Origin: JAJDIA01 sp031555735
GTDB taxonomy: Bacteria; Bacteroidota; Bacteroidia; Bacteroidales; Tannerellaceae
Length of the DNA stretch: 64,000 nucleotides
Direction of reading: 5' to 3'
NCBI GenBank assembly: GCA_031555735.1
Contig: JAVBUE010000024.1
Coordinates: forward strand, 1 to 64,000
Position numbers and translations under genes: made by a program. This document shows positions 32,779 to 42,596 of this stretch, in pieces. The notes below the pieces were generated by a model. It did not search any database, had not been told where the DNA came from, and was given only the letters and a program-made list of their open reading frames with translations. Position 1 is the first letter of the stretch. Every line of letters begins with the position of its first letter.

Positions 32779-34998
32779 TTAATTCCGTTTTGTATGCCTT
32801 TCTCCGGTACGCTGAAAATGCTGGAAGCGGGAAGACTGTTGTTGTCCGCGTTCGCGAGACTGGGCGGAGCGGTTCAGTCGTTGCAAGGTCGGATTGGATT
32901 TGGGGGTATCTGTAGAATGATGCTGCGTAGCGCCTGCATTCCCACGTACCTGGTTCCAGTTGCCTCCACGGCCATACTCGCTCCAGCCTCCTCCGGATTC
33001 TTTGCGATACACATTACCATCCGGACCGGCATAGACATGGTTGCCGGTATTGGAATGTACGGCTACACCCTTTCGTCCGTCCACGACAACGCCCGACTTA
33101 CCGCCCGACGTTTGATAACCGAATGCCGTCCCGTTGGCGGTGGTCACATGTCCGGAACGTGCCCACTGGTAGCCATTCGATACCGTGGAATGCCCCCACT
33201 GCGCATACGGGTTATGCCCCTGTGAGGTATGGCCATAGCTACCCGTCCACGGGTTATAGGTATTGGCCGCCGTGCGTCCGCCATACCAGCCCTGTACACT
33301 GGCCGAACGTCCGTAGCGTCCCGTAGCCGGATTATACCAGGCTGACGTACCTGCGGAGGCATACGGACCGTATGCCCTTCGTCCGGTGGCAAAACCGCCT
33401 GTCCACGGGTTATATACCACACCGCAACCATAGGTGCACGGCCACGGTCGATACACCGGATACAAAGCCCCCGGTCCCCAATAGTAATAAGGTGGATAAT
33501 ACCAGCCAGTACCATATACGATAGCGGTCTCGATGATGGCTCCTACCGTAACCCCAATGATAAAAGCGCCCAGGTATCCGCTGGTGGAGCTGGCTTCGAC
33601 GGTGGTAGCCGTCGGATGGGTCTGCGTAACGTATGTCACATTATACACCGGTGAACTGGGCGGGATCGTATAGATTTCCTGCGGAACCGAATCGGCCGTC
33701 TTCCACGGGCCTGTGGGCGATGTGGAAACAAACCAGACAGCCTGGAAACAGAGATAATACAGGTCGCCCACCCGGATCACCTTGTCTTGCGTATTGGTGG
33801 CATACTGGAGGGTAGTGCCCGGTATGGGCGAAAAAGCAGGCGTACCATCATACATGACCTTCGCCTGCGCCTCAGCCTCCGCACGGTTGACAACCACCGT
33901 TACAGGTATCTGCGCCAGCATGACGGCATCCGAAGCCTGTATCGTCCCGGGGACAGAAGCCAGGACATGGCCTTTGGGCGATTCTTCCGGAATCTTTGCA
34001 AAATCGGCAGGCAGGTCATTTCCGGCATACGTCCATGGGCCGCCAAAGGCTTTCGAGCGGAACCAGCGCCCCGACAACAGGATATAATACTGGCTTTGAG
34101 CCTGGTCGATAAAAATATCATCTTCCGAATTACTCACATAGAGTAATCCTGTGCCCGGTATCTTTGAAAACACCGGTGTGCCCTGGGTCAGGATAAGTTC
34201 GGCAGGGACATGGCTGTAATACACATCCGGCACATCCGTGGCGGCATGTGGCGGGACCTGCTGTTTCACATCATCGAAGTGCTGTCCCGAGGGAAGCGAC
34301 GACATGTCTTTCGGTAAGGTATGTGTCTGTGTCCAGGGGCCTTGCAGCGCAGAGGCGGTCAACCAGACGTCATTCACAAGCAGGAAATACTTCTTTGTAG
34401 ATTTCTCGAAAAACACATCCCAGTTCGTATTCACTACAAATTGCATTCCGGTCTTCTCGATAGGCGATAACACCGGATCACCGTCCACGATCAGCAGGAT
34501 GGCCGGCTGAGCGCTGTAAAAGATCTTCGGCGGTTCGTTTTTCACCTGCACACCCGTTGCCTTTGTCTGCGTAGTATTCTCCAATTCGGCAAGAATACGA
34601 TCGATCGAAACCGATTCGGCGCTGGTGGGCATCCGCTCGAGGAAGAGTTGTTTCATGGCGGCTTCCGACTGGCTATCCAGCGAAGGGAAGCGCACGTCGG
34701 TATATGTGATGTCATGCAGATAGGTCGTGCGCGCTTCCTTGTCGGTCTTCGTGCCACTTGTAAATGAGGCTACGCCGAGTACTTCCTGTTTGCCGGCAGG
34801 AGTCAGCCCGAAGGCAAAGCGTCCGGTCATCTTTTTATAGTTGTCCCACTTATCAATCTGAGGTTGATAATAAATCAGCGTGGCCTTGCTATCCGACACC
34901 TGGCGCGGCCAACCGAGATCCTGTGTCATATCCGGCTGAGCGATACCGTGTATCGACAGGCAGCCGGCAAAGAGGAATGTTACAGTTAATTTCTTCAT
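32779..34998 (-). CDS. Secreted repeat protein of the 'carbohydrate-binding family V/XII' type, function unknown
   Basis: A 739-residue protein with signal peptide MKKLTVTFLFAGCLSIHGIAQ. The middle holds three copies of a unit ending in VWLTASALQGPWTQ, RWFRSKAFGGPWTYAG and VWFVSTSPTGPWKTA, each about 90-120 residues from the next. One membrane-like segment follows (GYLGAFIIGVTVGAIIETAIVYG). The C-terminal 220 residues are low-complexity, rich in Gly, Tyr, Trp and Ser (YNPWTGGFATG, YNPATGRYGRS, YNPWTGSYGHTS). Homologues in other phyla carry the 'family V/XII' label without tested binding. A 10-bp gap separates it from the RDD gene. Confidence 0.7.
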   Translation of the reverse strand: MKKLTVTFLFAGCLSIHGIAQPDMTQDLGWPRQVSDSKATLIYYQPQIDKWDNYKKMTGRFAFGLTPAGKQEVLGVASFTSGTKTDKEARTTYLHDITYTDVRFPSLDSQSEAAMKQLFLERMPTSAESVSIDRILAELENTTQTKATGVQVKNEPPKIFYSAQPAILLIVDGDPVLSPIEKTGMQFVVNTNWDVFFEKSTKKYFLLVNDVWLTASALQGPWTQTHTLPKDMSSLPSGQHFDDVKQQVPPHAATDVPDVYYSHVPAELILTQGTPVFSKIPGTGLLYVSNSEDDIFIDQAQSQYYILLSGRWFRSKAFGGPWTYAGNDLPADFAKIPEESPKGHVLASVPGTIQASDAVMLAQIPVTVVVNRAEAEAQAKVMYDGTPAFSPIPGTTLQYATNTQDKVIRVGDLYYLCFQAVWFVSTSPTGPWKTADSVPQEIYTIPPSSPVYNVTYVTQTHPTATTVEASSTSGYLGAFIIGVTVGAIIETAIVYGTGWYYPPYYYWGPGALYPVYRPWPCTYGCGVVYNPWTGGFATGRRAYGPYASAGTSAWYNPATGRYGRSASVQGWYGGRTAANTYNPWTGSYGHTSQGHNPYAQWGHSTVSNGYQWARSGHVTTANGTAFGYQTSGGKSGVVVDGRKGVAVHSNTGNHVYAGPDGNVYRKESGGGWSEYGRGGNWNQVRGNAGATQHHSTDTPKSNPTLQRLNRSAQSRERGQQQSSRFQHFQRTGERHTKRN

Positions 34999-35031
34999 GT
35001 GTTTATGCGTTTATGTGTTTATGCGTTTAAT
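34999..35031. repeat. Four 8-bp GTTTATGY tandem units next to a start codon
   Basis: TGTTTATG and CGTTTATG alternate twice, ending CGTTTAAT, directly upstream of the start codon of the reverse-strand repeat protein. The repeat sits where it could affect initiation if its copy number changed. Confidence 0.7.
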
Positions 35032-35049
35032 ACCTATTTATCATTCGGA

Positions 35050-37047
35050 TTACAGGCTGTCTTTCTGCCATTGCACTTCCGACAAGGAAATGTTTTGCCG
35101 CATCTCGCGGGCTGTATGGTGGGAGATACGTCCGGCCTCGATCATCGTTTGAATACAGTCGCGTTCGATCTGGAAACCCCGTGAGGTGATCTCCGCGATG
35201 GCTTCGTTATCGGCTTCCCTCCGGGTACCGTCTTTCATGCTTCCCCGTTTTCGTCGCATGGAGGCGGCATAGGCATAGGCGGCCGTTACTTTTCGCAGCG
35301 CGGGAGTATCTTCGGTAGCCAATAGTCCGCGGAGGCGTTCGAGCACAAAATAGTTACATCCTTCCACCAAGGCAAGGAAGCGGACGTGCATTTCTTTCCG
35401 GCTCATCACCGCCCTGAATTGGCGGCTATTTTTCAGGAAGTGCATCAGGCTCCGCCTTGCAGTTCTCCCTATCCGGAATGGATTGCGGGACAGTTTGTCT
35501 ATCTGTTTCTCCAGGATATAGACATACCGTTCACAGATGTATGCGTCGGCTCCCTCCCGTTCCAGGTTGCTCACGTATTCTTTCTCCCATTCACAGATGC
35601 GTATCTTCAAGAGCCGCTCGGCTTCCCGGTCGGAACGATGGGTATGTTTGCGTTGCAGGTCGGACAGGCGGCTGTAATAGTTGCCGGTCACAACAGCGAT
35701 TGTCTCCCTGTTTTCCGGGGTAGCCTGCCCTTTTAATGTGGAGATCACCTGCTGGAGAATCTCTACGCAGGCGGCATTTTCGGCTTCCCCGTCGGGTTCT
35801 GCCTTTTTCTCCACACAGAGCGGAAGGAGGAAGTTGGTGACCACAAGCGAAACCAATATCACACCACAAGCAAGCAGGATGAGCAGGTCGCGTTCGGGGA
35901 AAGCGCTCCCATCGCCCATCATAAGCGGGATAGAAAGGACGGTGGACAGTGTAACCGCTCCCCTCGCCCCCGACAGGCTGAAGATAACGCTTGCCCGCAA
36001 GCGGCTTACCGGGTGTGCGGTATCGGCATACGCCGCAGGACGGATCGTAGCAAAAGACCAGAGGAACCGGATCCCCAACAACACGGCAGTGATCAGGAAT
36101 ACATAGCCGATAATCTCCCATGTACCGATCGAATAGGCTCCCTGGCTAACCGTGCTCAGGATATGCGGCAACTGTGTTCCCAGAATGAGAAAAACCATCC
36201 CTTCGATCGTAAAGGCCAGCACAGACCAGATACTGTCGGAAGCTATTTTCAGGTTCACCGTCGAAGGATTCAGCCGGTTCCGCTGGAAAGAATGGGCGAT
36301 GCCAGCAGCAAAAATGGCCAATATCCCGCTGACACCCATTCCCTCGGCAATCAGGTAGATGGCAAACGGCGTCAGTATCCCGATCAGGATATGCAACGTC
36401 ACATTCTCCATCCCCAGCGTACGAAGCCATTTCACGAACACATATTTAAGCCATGTACACAACAGCCCCACGGCTATACCGCCCAGACCGATCACGAAGA
36501 AGCGTCCCGTGGCTTCCACCAATGAAAACGATCCTGTCAGCATCGCCGCCAACGCAAACTGAAAGCAGACGATACCCGACGCATCGTTGATGATGGACTC
36601 GCCTTCGAGGATACGCATGAGTTTAGGTGGCACATTGACGCGCTTGCTGACGGAGAGGACAGCCACATCGTCCGTAGGCCCCAATGCGCCAACCAATGCG
36701 AAAGCGGCTGCCAACGGAATGGCGGGGATGAGCAGATGGACACCATAGCCCATGACGACGGCAGTAACAAATACCAGGATGATCGACATGTTCAATATCG
36801 GCTTTCGCAACTTCCAGAGCGTATGTTTGTCGGCCATCATACTATTGTAAAAGATCAGGGGGGCGATGAAGAGGACAAAAAACAAATCCGGTTCGAGTTC
36901 CATACGGTAGTGCGTAGGGATCAGCGCAATCAACGCACCCAGGGCGATTTGTATGATCGGGACGGAAACAGCGGGCACAAAGCGATGAATGAAGTTCGAC
37001 AGGAAAATAGCGCCCAACAGGATCAGGACATATTCGAATAGAGCCAT
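35050..37047 (-). CDS. Monovalent cation/proton antiporter, CPA1 family
   Basis: A 665-residue protein. The first 400 residues form about 12 membrane helices (MALFEYVLILLGAIFLSNFIH onward), with ALVGALGPTDDVAVLSV and GESIINDASGIVCFQFAL; the latter carries the Asn-Asp pair of electroneutral Na+/H+ exchangers. SGARGAVTLSTVLSIP is also conserved. The last 260 residues are a cytoplasmic helical tail rich in Arg and Glu, probably regulatory. The ATG at 37047 is preferred to a frame extension to 37077, because the first membrane helix begins there. Confidence 0.88.
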   Translation of the reverse strand: MALFEYVLILLGAIFLSNFIHRFVPAVSVPIIQIALGALIALIPTHYRMELEPDLFFVLFIAPLIFYNSMMADKHTLWKLRKPILNMSIILVFVTAVVMGYGVHLLIPAIPLAAAFALVGALGPTDDVAVLSVSKRVNVPPKLMRILEGESIINDASGIVCFQFALAAMLTGSFSLVEATGRFFVIGLGGIAVGLLCTWLKYVFVKWLRTLGMENVTLHILIGILTPFAIYLIAEGMGVSGILAIFAAGIAHSFQRNRLNPSTVNLKIASDSIWSVLAFTIEGMVFLILGTQLPHILSTVSQGAYSIGTWEIIGYVFLITAVLLGIRFLWSFATIRPAAYADTAHPVSRLRASVIFSLSGARGAVTLSTVLSIPLMMGDGSAFPERDLLILLACGVILVSLVVTNFLLPLCVEKKAEPDGEAENAACVEILQQVISTLKGQATPENRETIAVVTGNYYSRLSDLQRKHTHRSDREAERLLKIRICEWEKEYVSNLEREGADAYICERYVYILEKQIDKLSRNPFRIGRTARRSLMHFLKNSRQFRAVMSRKEMHVRFLALVEGCNYFVLERLRGLLATEDTPALRKVTAAYAYAASMRRKRGSMKDGTRREADNEAIAEITSRGFQIERDCIQTMIEAGRISHHTAREMRQNISLSEVQWQKDSL

Positions 37048-37187
37048 AGAAGTAGTAATACCGTTTAATCGAACCAAAGGTATCTTTTTTTTCTTTTCAA
37101 GCGCCGGTTATCCATTGAAATGCACGAATAAATGCCGAAAAAAAACGAAACGATGATGCTAAAAGGATGTGCATTCAGGGAAGTTCA

Positions 37188-37195
37188 TACCTTTG
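37188..37195 (+). promoter_or_regulatory. Promoter -7 box of the GH29 gene
   Basis: TACCTTTG fits TAnnTTTG, 62 bp upstream of the fucosidase start. Confidence 0.55.
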
Positions 37196-37257
37196 CAGAA
37201 ACCTGAAGTACGTTATCCGAAAAAGGAATTAGTTGAAAATAGTAAAACCTATACATC

Positions 37258-38640
37258 ATGAGAATTTTCCGTAGCTTAGTTATTTTGCTTCTGTGCGTAT
37301 GCAACCAGGTACATGCACAGCACTTGTATGAATGGCAACAGGATTTTGTAAACCTGCGATTCGGGATGTTCATTCACTTTAATATCCCGACCTATATGAA
37401 CGAAGACTGGCCAGACCCCAATGCTTCTCCGGCGCTGTTCAATCCGACCAAGCTGGATTGCGACCAATGGGCGCAGGCCGCCCTGGATGCACACATGTCT
37501 TACGGGTGCCTTACCACCAAGCATCACAGCGGCTTTTGTATCTGGGATACGAAGACCACCGACTACAACGTGATGAACAGCCCTTGTAAAAAAGACATCG
37601 TAAAAGCATATACCGACGCATTCCGGAAAAAGGGGCTGAAAGTCATGCTGTATTATTCCATCCTGGATACGCACGATAAGCTCCGTCCGGGATGGATAGA
37701 GCCGGAACATATCGGGATGATTAAAGCGCAACTAACCGAATTGCTGACTAATTACGGTGAAATCACCGCCCTCATTTTCGACGGATGGGATGCACCCTGG
37801 TCGAGGATATCTTACGATGAGGTACCGTTTGAAGAAATATACCGGCTGGTAAAATCACTCCAGCCCCAATGCCTGGTGATGGATCTGAATGCGGCTAAAT
37901 ATCCTGCCGAAGGCATGTTTTATACCGACATCAAATCGTATGAACAAGGCGCCGGGCAACATATATCCAAAGAAACCAACCGCCTGCCGGCCCTCTCCTG
38001 CCTGCCGATCAACAGCAGTTGGTTCTGGAAAGACTATTTCCCCACAACGCCGGTCAAGGACCCGGTAAAAATCGTCAATGAAAATATTATCCCCTTCAAC
38101 CGTTCTTACTGTAATTTTATCCTCAATGTAGCGCCCAACAGGGATGGATTGATCGACCCCAATGCCGTTGCCGCCTTAAAAAAAATAGGTGCATTATGGA
38201 AACCGACGGAGAAGTTCCCCACATTACCCGCCAATACGCCTCCGGTAATTTCGTCCAACCTGGCGAAACACAAGCCCTGTGATTCGAGTTGGAGCACGGA
38301 TATGTATATCATGGATTTTGCCAACGACGACAATTACGCGACGGCTTGGCAATCGAACCCAGCCGTCAGGGAGCCCTGGATCATGATCGATCTCGGCAGG
38401 GAACAACCCTTTAATACGGTCACCTTATGTGCAGGTAACAAATCCGGACAGTACCGCCACTATACCATCGAGTATATGGTCAACAATTCATGGCGACCTT
38501 TACTGACCGGCGACGGCAAGACCAGGATCAGCACACACCGCTTTGATACCGTATGGGGGAATAGGATACGAATCTCTTTCGATAACTACGACACCCCCCT
38601 CACCATCGCGGAAATAGGCGTCTATAATGAAAGACAGTAG
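37258..38640 (+). CDS. Alpha-L-fucosidase, glycoside hydrolase family 29, with C-terminal F5/8-type domain
   Basis: A 460-residue secreted protein with signal peptide MRIFRSLVILLLCVCNQVHA. The GH29 barrel includes LRFGMFIHFNIPTY, YGCLTTKHHSGFCIWDTKTTDYNV with the substrate-binding His pair, and ALIFDGWDAPW with the nucleophile Asp (about residue 174). From about residue 330 a discoidin-like (F5/8 type C) module follows (WIMIDLGREQPFNTVTLC, RIRISFDN). GH29 enzymes cleave terminal alpha-L-fucose with retention. As a free-standing gene with its own promoter, it could act with the mannosidases on host glycans, but there is no linked transporter. Confidence 0.9.
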   Translation: MRIFRSLVILLLCVCNQVHAQHLYEWQQDFVNLRFGMFIHFNIPTYMNEDWPDPNASPALFNPTKLDCDQWAQAALDAHMSYGCLTTKHHSGFCIWDTKTTDYNVMNSPCKKDIVKAYTDAFRKKGLKVMLYYSILDTHDKLRPGWIEPEHIGMIKAQLTELLTNYGEITALIFDGWDAPWSRISYDEVPFEEIYRLVKSLQPQCLVMDLNAAKYPAEGMFYTDIKSYEQGAGQHISKETNRLPALSCLPINSSWFWKDYFPTTPVKDPVKIVNENIIPFNRSYCNFILNVAPNRDGLIDPNAVAALKKIGALWKPTEKFPTLPANTPPVISSNLAKHKPCDSSWSTDMYIMDFANDDNYATAWQSNPAVREPWIMIDLGREQPFNTVTLCAGNKSGQYRHYTIEYMVNNSWRPLLTGDGKTRISTHRFDTVWGNRIRISFDNYDTPLTIAEIGVYNERQ

Positions 38641-38681
38641 CCGCACCGGAATTGAAAGGGGAAGAGAATCACCCGTTCCAA

Positions 38682-39776
38682 TCACCCGTTCTTCCGGTAG
38701 CTTACCACCGCCAGCACGTTGAAGCAGACGGCAAAGAGGCAGACAGCCAGGAACTGGCTTGTGAGGTCGCCCAGTGAACTGCCTTTGAGATAGACCATAC
38801 GCATCACCTCCACAAAATAACGGAGGGGATTGAGGCGGGTGACCTGCTGCGCCCATTCGGGCATACTGCTGATCGGCGTGAACAATCCGCTCAGTAAAGC
38901 AAAGATGATGATAAAGAAAAAGGAGGTGAACATCGCCTGTTGCTGCGTGGATGAGACAGACGAAACGGCCAGGCCGAAGCCCGTGAAGGCGATCAGGTAA
39001 ACGGCGGCAAACAGGTAGATCGTCCCGAAACTGCCCACCGGAAGCAATCCATAGATGATCCATGCCACCGTAGCTCCTATCGTAAGCAGGATAAACCCGA
39101 TCACCCAGAAAGGGATGAGCTTCGACAGCAGGAACAGTATTTTCGGTACGGGCGTCACATTGATCTGTTCGATCGTACCCTTTTCCTTCTCGCTCACAAT
39201 GTTGAGGGCGGAAAGGAATCCGCTCACAATGGTGATCAGGAAAACCAGGATACCCGGCACCATATAGTTCTTATAATTGAGGTGCGGATTAAAGAGGTTG
39301 ATCGATGTAACGGAAGGAGTACCAGAGGTGAGCACCTCCATCCCTTTCTCCTGGTTGAACTGTTGGATGATCTGCGCCAGGTAGCTGCTTCCCATCCCTC
39401 CCTTGGTGCCGTTCACGGCGTTGACGGCCACCAGCACATCGGCTTTTCCTTCTCTTCCCAACTGCTTTTCAAAATCAGCCGGCACTTCCAACAGGATATC
39501 CGCCCGGTCGGTCTCGATCCACTTCATGGCGGCGGCGTACGAAACGGCAGTCCCGGTCAACCGGAAATAGCCCGACGAAAGGACTTTCTCCGTCAGTTGC
39601 ATGGATGTAACCGACCGGTCGTGATCCACCACCGCCAGGTTGATATTCCGCATCTCGAAATTAGCGGCAAAAGGCAGGATGATCAGTTGCATGACCGGCA
39701 TGATAAAGATGATCTTCGGCAACACCTTGTCGCGCCGGATCCGTTTAAACTCTTTTTCCAGTAAATACTTCAGCAT
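38682..39776 (-). CDS. ABC-2 type permease (YbhR/YbhS-like), second of a pair
   Basis: A 364-residue protein with the layout of ABC-2 exporters of the YbhS/YbhR type: one N-terminal helix (KIIFIMPVMQLIILPFAANF), a large periplasmic domain of about 150 residues, then five helices. The motif IVSEKEKGTIEQINVTPVPKILFLLSKLIPFWVIGF is typical of these permeases. It is the last gene of the efflux operon, 7 bp after the first permease. I chose MLKYLLEKEFKRIRRDK at 39776 over a longer frame to 39815, which would overlap the upstream gene. Confidence 0.88.
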   Translation of the reverse strand: MLKYLLEKEFKRIRRDKVLPKIIFIMPVMQLIILPFAANFEMRNINLAVVDHDRSVTSMQLTEKVLSSGYFRLTGTAVSYAAAMKWIETDRADILLEVPADFEKQLGREGKADVLVAVNAVNGTKGGMGSSYLAQIIQQFNQEKGMEVLTSGTPSVTSINLFNPHLNYKNYMVPGILVFLITIVSGFLSALNIVSEKEKGTIEQINVTPVPKILFLLSKLIPFWVIGFILLTIGATVAWIIYGLLPVGSFGTIYLFAAVYLIAFTGFGLAVSSVSSTQQQAMFTSFFFIIIFALLSGLFTPISSMPEWAQQVTRLNPLRYFVEVMRMVYLKGSSLGDLTSQFLAVCLFAVCFNVLAVVSYRKNG

Positions 39777-39783
39777 AGCACTA

Positions 39784-40896
39784 TCAGGATAAGCGGACAT
39801 TAAAACGTTTGACACTCACCAGAACCAGGAAGAAAACCATACACAGCAGCACGCCTACTTCCTGCCAGATGCTGCTCAACCCCAACCCTTTGATCATCAC
39901 ATCCTTCACGGCGATGATATACCATTTGGCGGGAACGATATTCGACAACCATTGCAATACGACCGGCATATTCTCCACCGGGAACATCATCCCGCTGAGG
40001 AGCATGATGGGCAACATCAGCACCATCCCGCTGATCAGCATCGCCGCCTGCTGCGTTTGCGTCACCGTCGATATCAACAGTCCCAGGCAGAGGGCGACCA
40101 GTGAATAGAGGATCGAAAGAAAGATCAGCAACAACAGGCTCCCGTTGATCGGCACCTCCAGCAGGAAGTACGCCAATAACAGGATCGTAGCAATATTTAC
40201 CATACTCAGCAACAGGTAGGGCACGGCTTTGGCAAGGATGATATATACTGGCTTCATGGGAGAGACCAGCAGGATCTCCATCGTCCCCGTTTCTTTCTCC
40301 CGCACAATACCCACCGAGGTCATCATGGCGCATATCAGCATCAGGATCAAGCCCATCACGCCGGGCACAAAGTTATATGCCCCCTTCATCTGCGGATTAT
40401 ACAACAGGTGGACAACGGGCGTGACCATCGCCTGCCGGTTTCCGGAAGAGGCGCTCACCGCCATCCGGCGCTCAGCCGTCAGTTCCGTTTGGATGATTGC
40501 CGACACATAGGTAGTCAACTGCGTGGCTTCATTCGGATCCGTGGCATCCGCCAGCACCTGGACGGAAGAACCGGGAGTGGACGCATAGTTCGACGGGAAG
40601 ACAATGGCTATCCGCGCCTTTCCTTTCCGGAAATAGGATTGCACTTCATCGTAATCGGCCGCCATCCCTGCCAGGTCGAAGTACTCGCTGGCAACCAGCC
40701 GTTCGCTCATCTTCATCGTCACCTCGTCGCGGCTGTGGTCGAGGATGGTGATCGGTACGCGCTTGATCTCCGTCGTGATGGCATAGCCGAACAGGATGAT
40801 CAGGATGACAGGCATCGCCAGCAGGATCATCATCGTACGCACATCCCGGAAGATATGGTAGAATTCTTTGCGAAGGAAGGATACAAATTGTTTCAT
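39784..40896 (-). CDS. ABC-2 type permease (YbhR/YbhS-like), first of a pair
   Basis: A 370-residue paralogue of the next permease: FRDVRTMMILLAMPVILIILFGYAI as first helix, a periplasmic domain, then IVREKETGTMEILLVSPMKPVYIILAKAVPYLLLSMVN and four to five further helices. With the other permease and the two ATPases it would form the inner-membrane part of a tripartite exporter. It lies 6 bp after the ATPase gene. Confidence 0.9.
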   Translation of the reverse strand: MKQFVSFLRKEFYHIFRDVRTMMILLAMPVILIILFGYAITTEIKRVPITILDHSRDEVTMKMSERLVASEYFDLAGMAADYDEVQSYFRKGKARIAIVFPSNYASTPGSSVQVLADATDPNEATQLTTYVSAIIQTELTAERRMAVSASSGNRQAMVTPVVHLLYNPQMKGAYNFVPGVMGLILMLICAMMTSVGIVREKETGTMEILLVSPMKPVYIILAKAVPYLLLSMVNIATILLLAYFLLEVPINGSLLLLIFLSILYSLVALCLGLLISTVTQTQQAAMLISGMVLMLPIMLLSGMMFPVENMPVVLQWLSNIVPAKWYIIAVKDVMIKGLGLSSIWQEVGVLLCMVFFLVLVSVKRFNVRLS

Positions 40897-40902
40897 ACGC
40901 GG

Positions 40903-41637
40903 TTATTCTCCCCGGGTGGCCTTCCGGGCAAGCGCCGTAAAGACCTGGTTCATATTCGTGGCATTACATGTCCGTTTCAGGGCGGCGGGCGTATCGAGGG
41001 CGTCGATCCGGCCATCCACCATGACGGATACACGGTTGCAATACTCCGCCTCATCCATGTAGTGGGTGGTGACGAACACGGTGATACCCCGCGCCGAAGC
41101 CTCATAGATCAGTTCCCAGAACTGGCGGCGGGTGACGGGATCGACGCCTCCGGTAGGCTCATCCAGGAACACAATACGCGGTTCATGGATGATCGCCACG
41201 GAGAAAGCCAGTTTTTGTTTCCAGCCCAGCGGCAACGCATCCACGATCGTATCCCGCTCGTGCTCAAGGCCGAGGGTATGCAGCAACTCATCGGTTTTCG
41301 CTTTCAGCTGTTTCTCCGGCAAGCCGTAAATACCACCGAAGAGGCGGATATTCTCCCACACCTTCAGGTCGCCGTACAAGGAAAACTTCTGGCTCATATA
41401 GCCGATATGACGTTTGATCTGCTCCGTCTCGCGATACACATCAAAGCCGGCTACCCGCGCCTCACCCGAAGTGGGAACAGACAGTCCGCACAACATACGC
41501 ATCGCCGTAGTCTTACCGGCTCCGTTGGCGCCAAGGAAACCAAAGATCTCCCCCTCGCCTACCTCAAAACTGATATGATCGACAGCCGTAAACGTGCCGA
41601 AGCGCTTTGTCAACCGGGTTGTTTCAATTACATTCAT
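40903..41637 (-). CDS. ABC exporter ATPase
   Basis: A 244-residue nucleotide-binding protein with Walker A GANGAGKTT, Q-loop YMSQKFSLYGDL, and Walker B IVFLDEPTGGVDP. The ABC signature is degenerate (LPLGWKQKLAF instead of LSGGQ), as in one half of YbhF-type ATPases. With the intact ATPase encoded 12 bp upstream it probably forms a heterodimer in which one site is catalytically weak; in E. coli the two halves are fused as YbhF. Confidence 0.9.
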   Translation of the reverse strand: MNVIETTRLTKRFGTFTAVDHISFEVGEGEIFGFLGANGAGKTTAMRMLCGLSVPTSGEARVAGFDVYRETEQIKRHIGYMSQKFSLYGDLKVWENIRLFGGIYGLPEKQLKAKTDELLHTLGLEHERDTIVDALPLGWKQKLAFSVAIIHEPRIVFLDEPTGGVDPVTRRQFWELIYEASARGITVFVTTHYMDEAEYCNRVSVMVDGRIDALDTPAALKRTCNATNMNQVFTALARKATRGE

Positions 41638-41649
41638 TCGATCCTCTGC

Positions 41650-42573
41650 TTATAACGCCATGAAACAATCTTCTATATCCGGATCGATGGGGGTAGCCAC
41701 CACCTCCGTATGCCCTTTTCCCCGGAGGAAGTCGAGCAGTTCAGCCTGTATCGCCTCATTCCCCTTCCGGGCAACTGCTTCCGGCTTCATCGCCAGGTGC
41801 ATCGTGTCGCCAAACGAGTAGCAGGAATAGCCCGGGTCAAACGCCCGGAGATCGGCGAGCAGCCGGTACATGGATGCCGAACGGACACCCCACAACGGTT
41901 TATCGTATGCCCGGCAGATAGCTTCCGGCGTATCGATCTTCAGGCAATCTCCTTCACGCATCAGGGCGATACGGTCGCAACGCGAAGCCTCGTCCATATA
42001 AGGCGTAGAGACAAGGATCGTGATCCCCTGCCGCTTCAACCGGTCGAGCATATCCCAGAACTCCGTACGGGAGACCGGATCGACACCCGTTGTCGGTTCG
42101 TCCAGGAACAACACCTCCGGTTTGTGGATCAGGGCACAGCACAAGGCCAGCTTCTGCTTCATCCCGCCCGACAGCTTACCGGCACGCCGGTGGCGGAAAG
42201 GCTCGATCTGGACATAGATATCACGGATCAGGGCATAGTTTTCCTCCACCGTTGTATGGAACACGGTGGCAAAGAACTGCAGGTTCTCCTCCACCGTCAG
42301 GTCCTGATACAGCGAGAAGCGTCCGGGCATATAGCCTACGATCGAGCGTATCGTCCGGTATTCCTTCACCACATCCAGACCGCAGACGGATGCCGTACCG
42401 CCGTCGGCCAGGATCAGTGTCGTAAGGATACGGAAGAGCGATGTCTTCCCCGCCCCGTCCGGCCCGATCAGCCCGAACAGTTCGCCCGGCAAGATCTCCA
42501 GGCTGAACCCTTTCAACGCCTGTACATCCCCATAGCGCTTAACGATATCCCTTATCTCAATCCCATTCACCAT
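41650..42573 (-). CDS. ABC exporter ATPase
   Basis: A 307-residue ATPase with GPDGAGKTSLFRIL, YMPGRFSLYQDL, the intact signature LSGGMKQKLAL and VLFLDEPTTGVDPVS. The C-terminal 80 residues extend past the core domain. It is the partner of the smaller ATPase that follows. It lies 6 bp after the adaptor gene, in a gap with ATTAATC repeats that run into its start region. Confidence 0.9.
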   Translation of the reverse strand: MVNGIEIRDIVKRYGDVQALKGFSLEILPGELFGLIGPDGAGKTSLFRILTTLILADGGTASVCGLDVVKEYRTIRSIVGYMPGRFSLYQDLTVEENLQFFATVFHTTVEENYALIRDIYVQIEPFRHRRAGKLSGGMKQKLALCCALIHKPEVLFLDEPTTGVDPVSRTEFWDMLDRLKRQGITILVSTPYMDEASRCDRIALMREGDCLKIDTPEAICRAYDKPLWGVRSASMYRLLADLRAFDPGYSCYSFGDTMHLAMKPEAVARKGNEAIQAELLDFLRGKGHTEVVATPIDPDIEDCFMAL

Positions 42574-42596
42574 TAATCATTAATCATTAATCATTA
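42571..42596. repeat. ATTAATC heptamer spacer
   Basis: Three to four tandem copies of ATTAATC lie at the junction of the adaptor 3' end and the ATPase start, inside the efflux operon. Confidence 0.65.
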
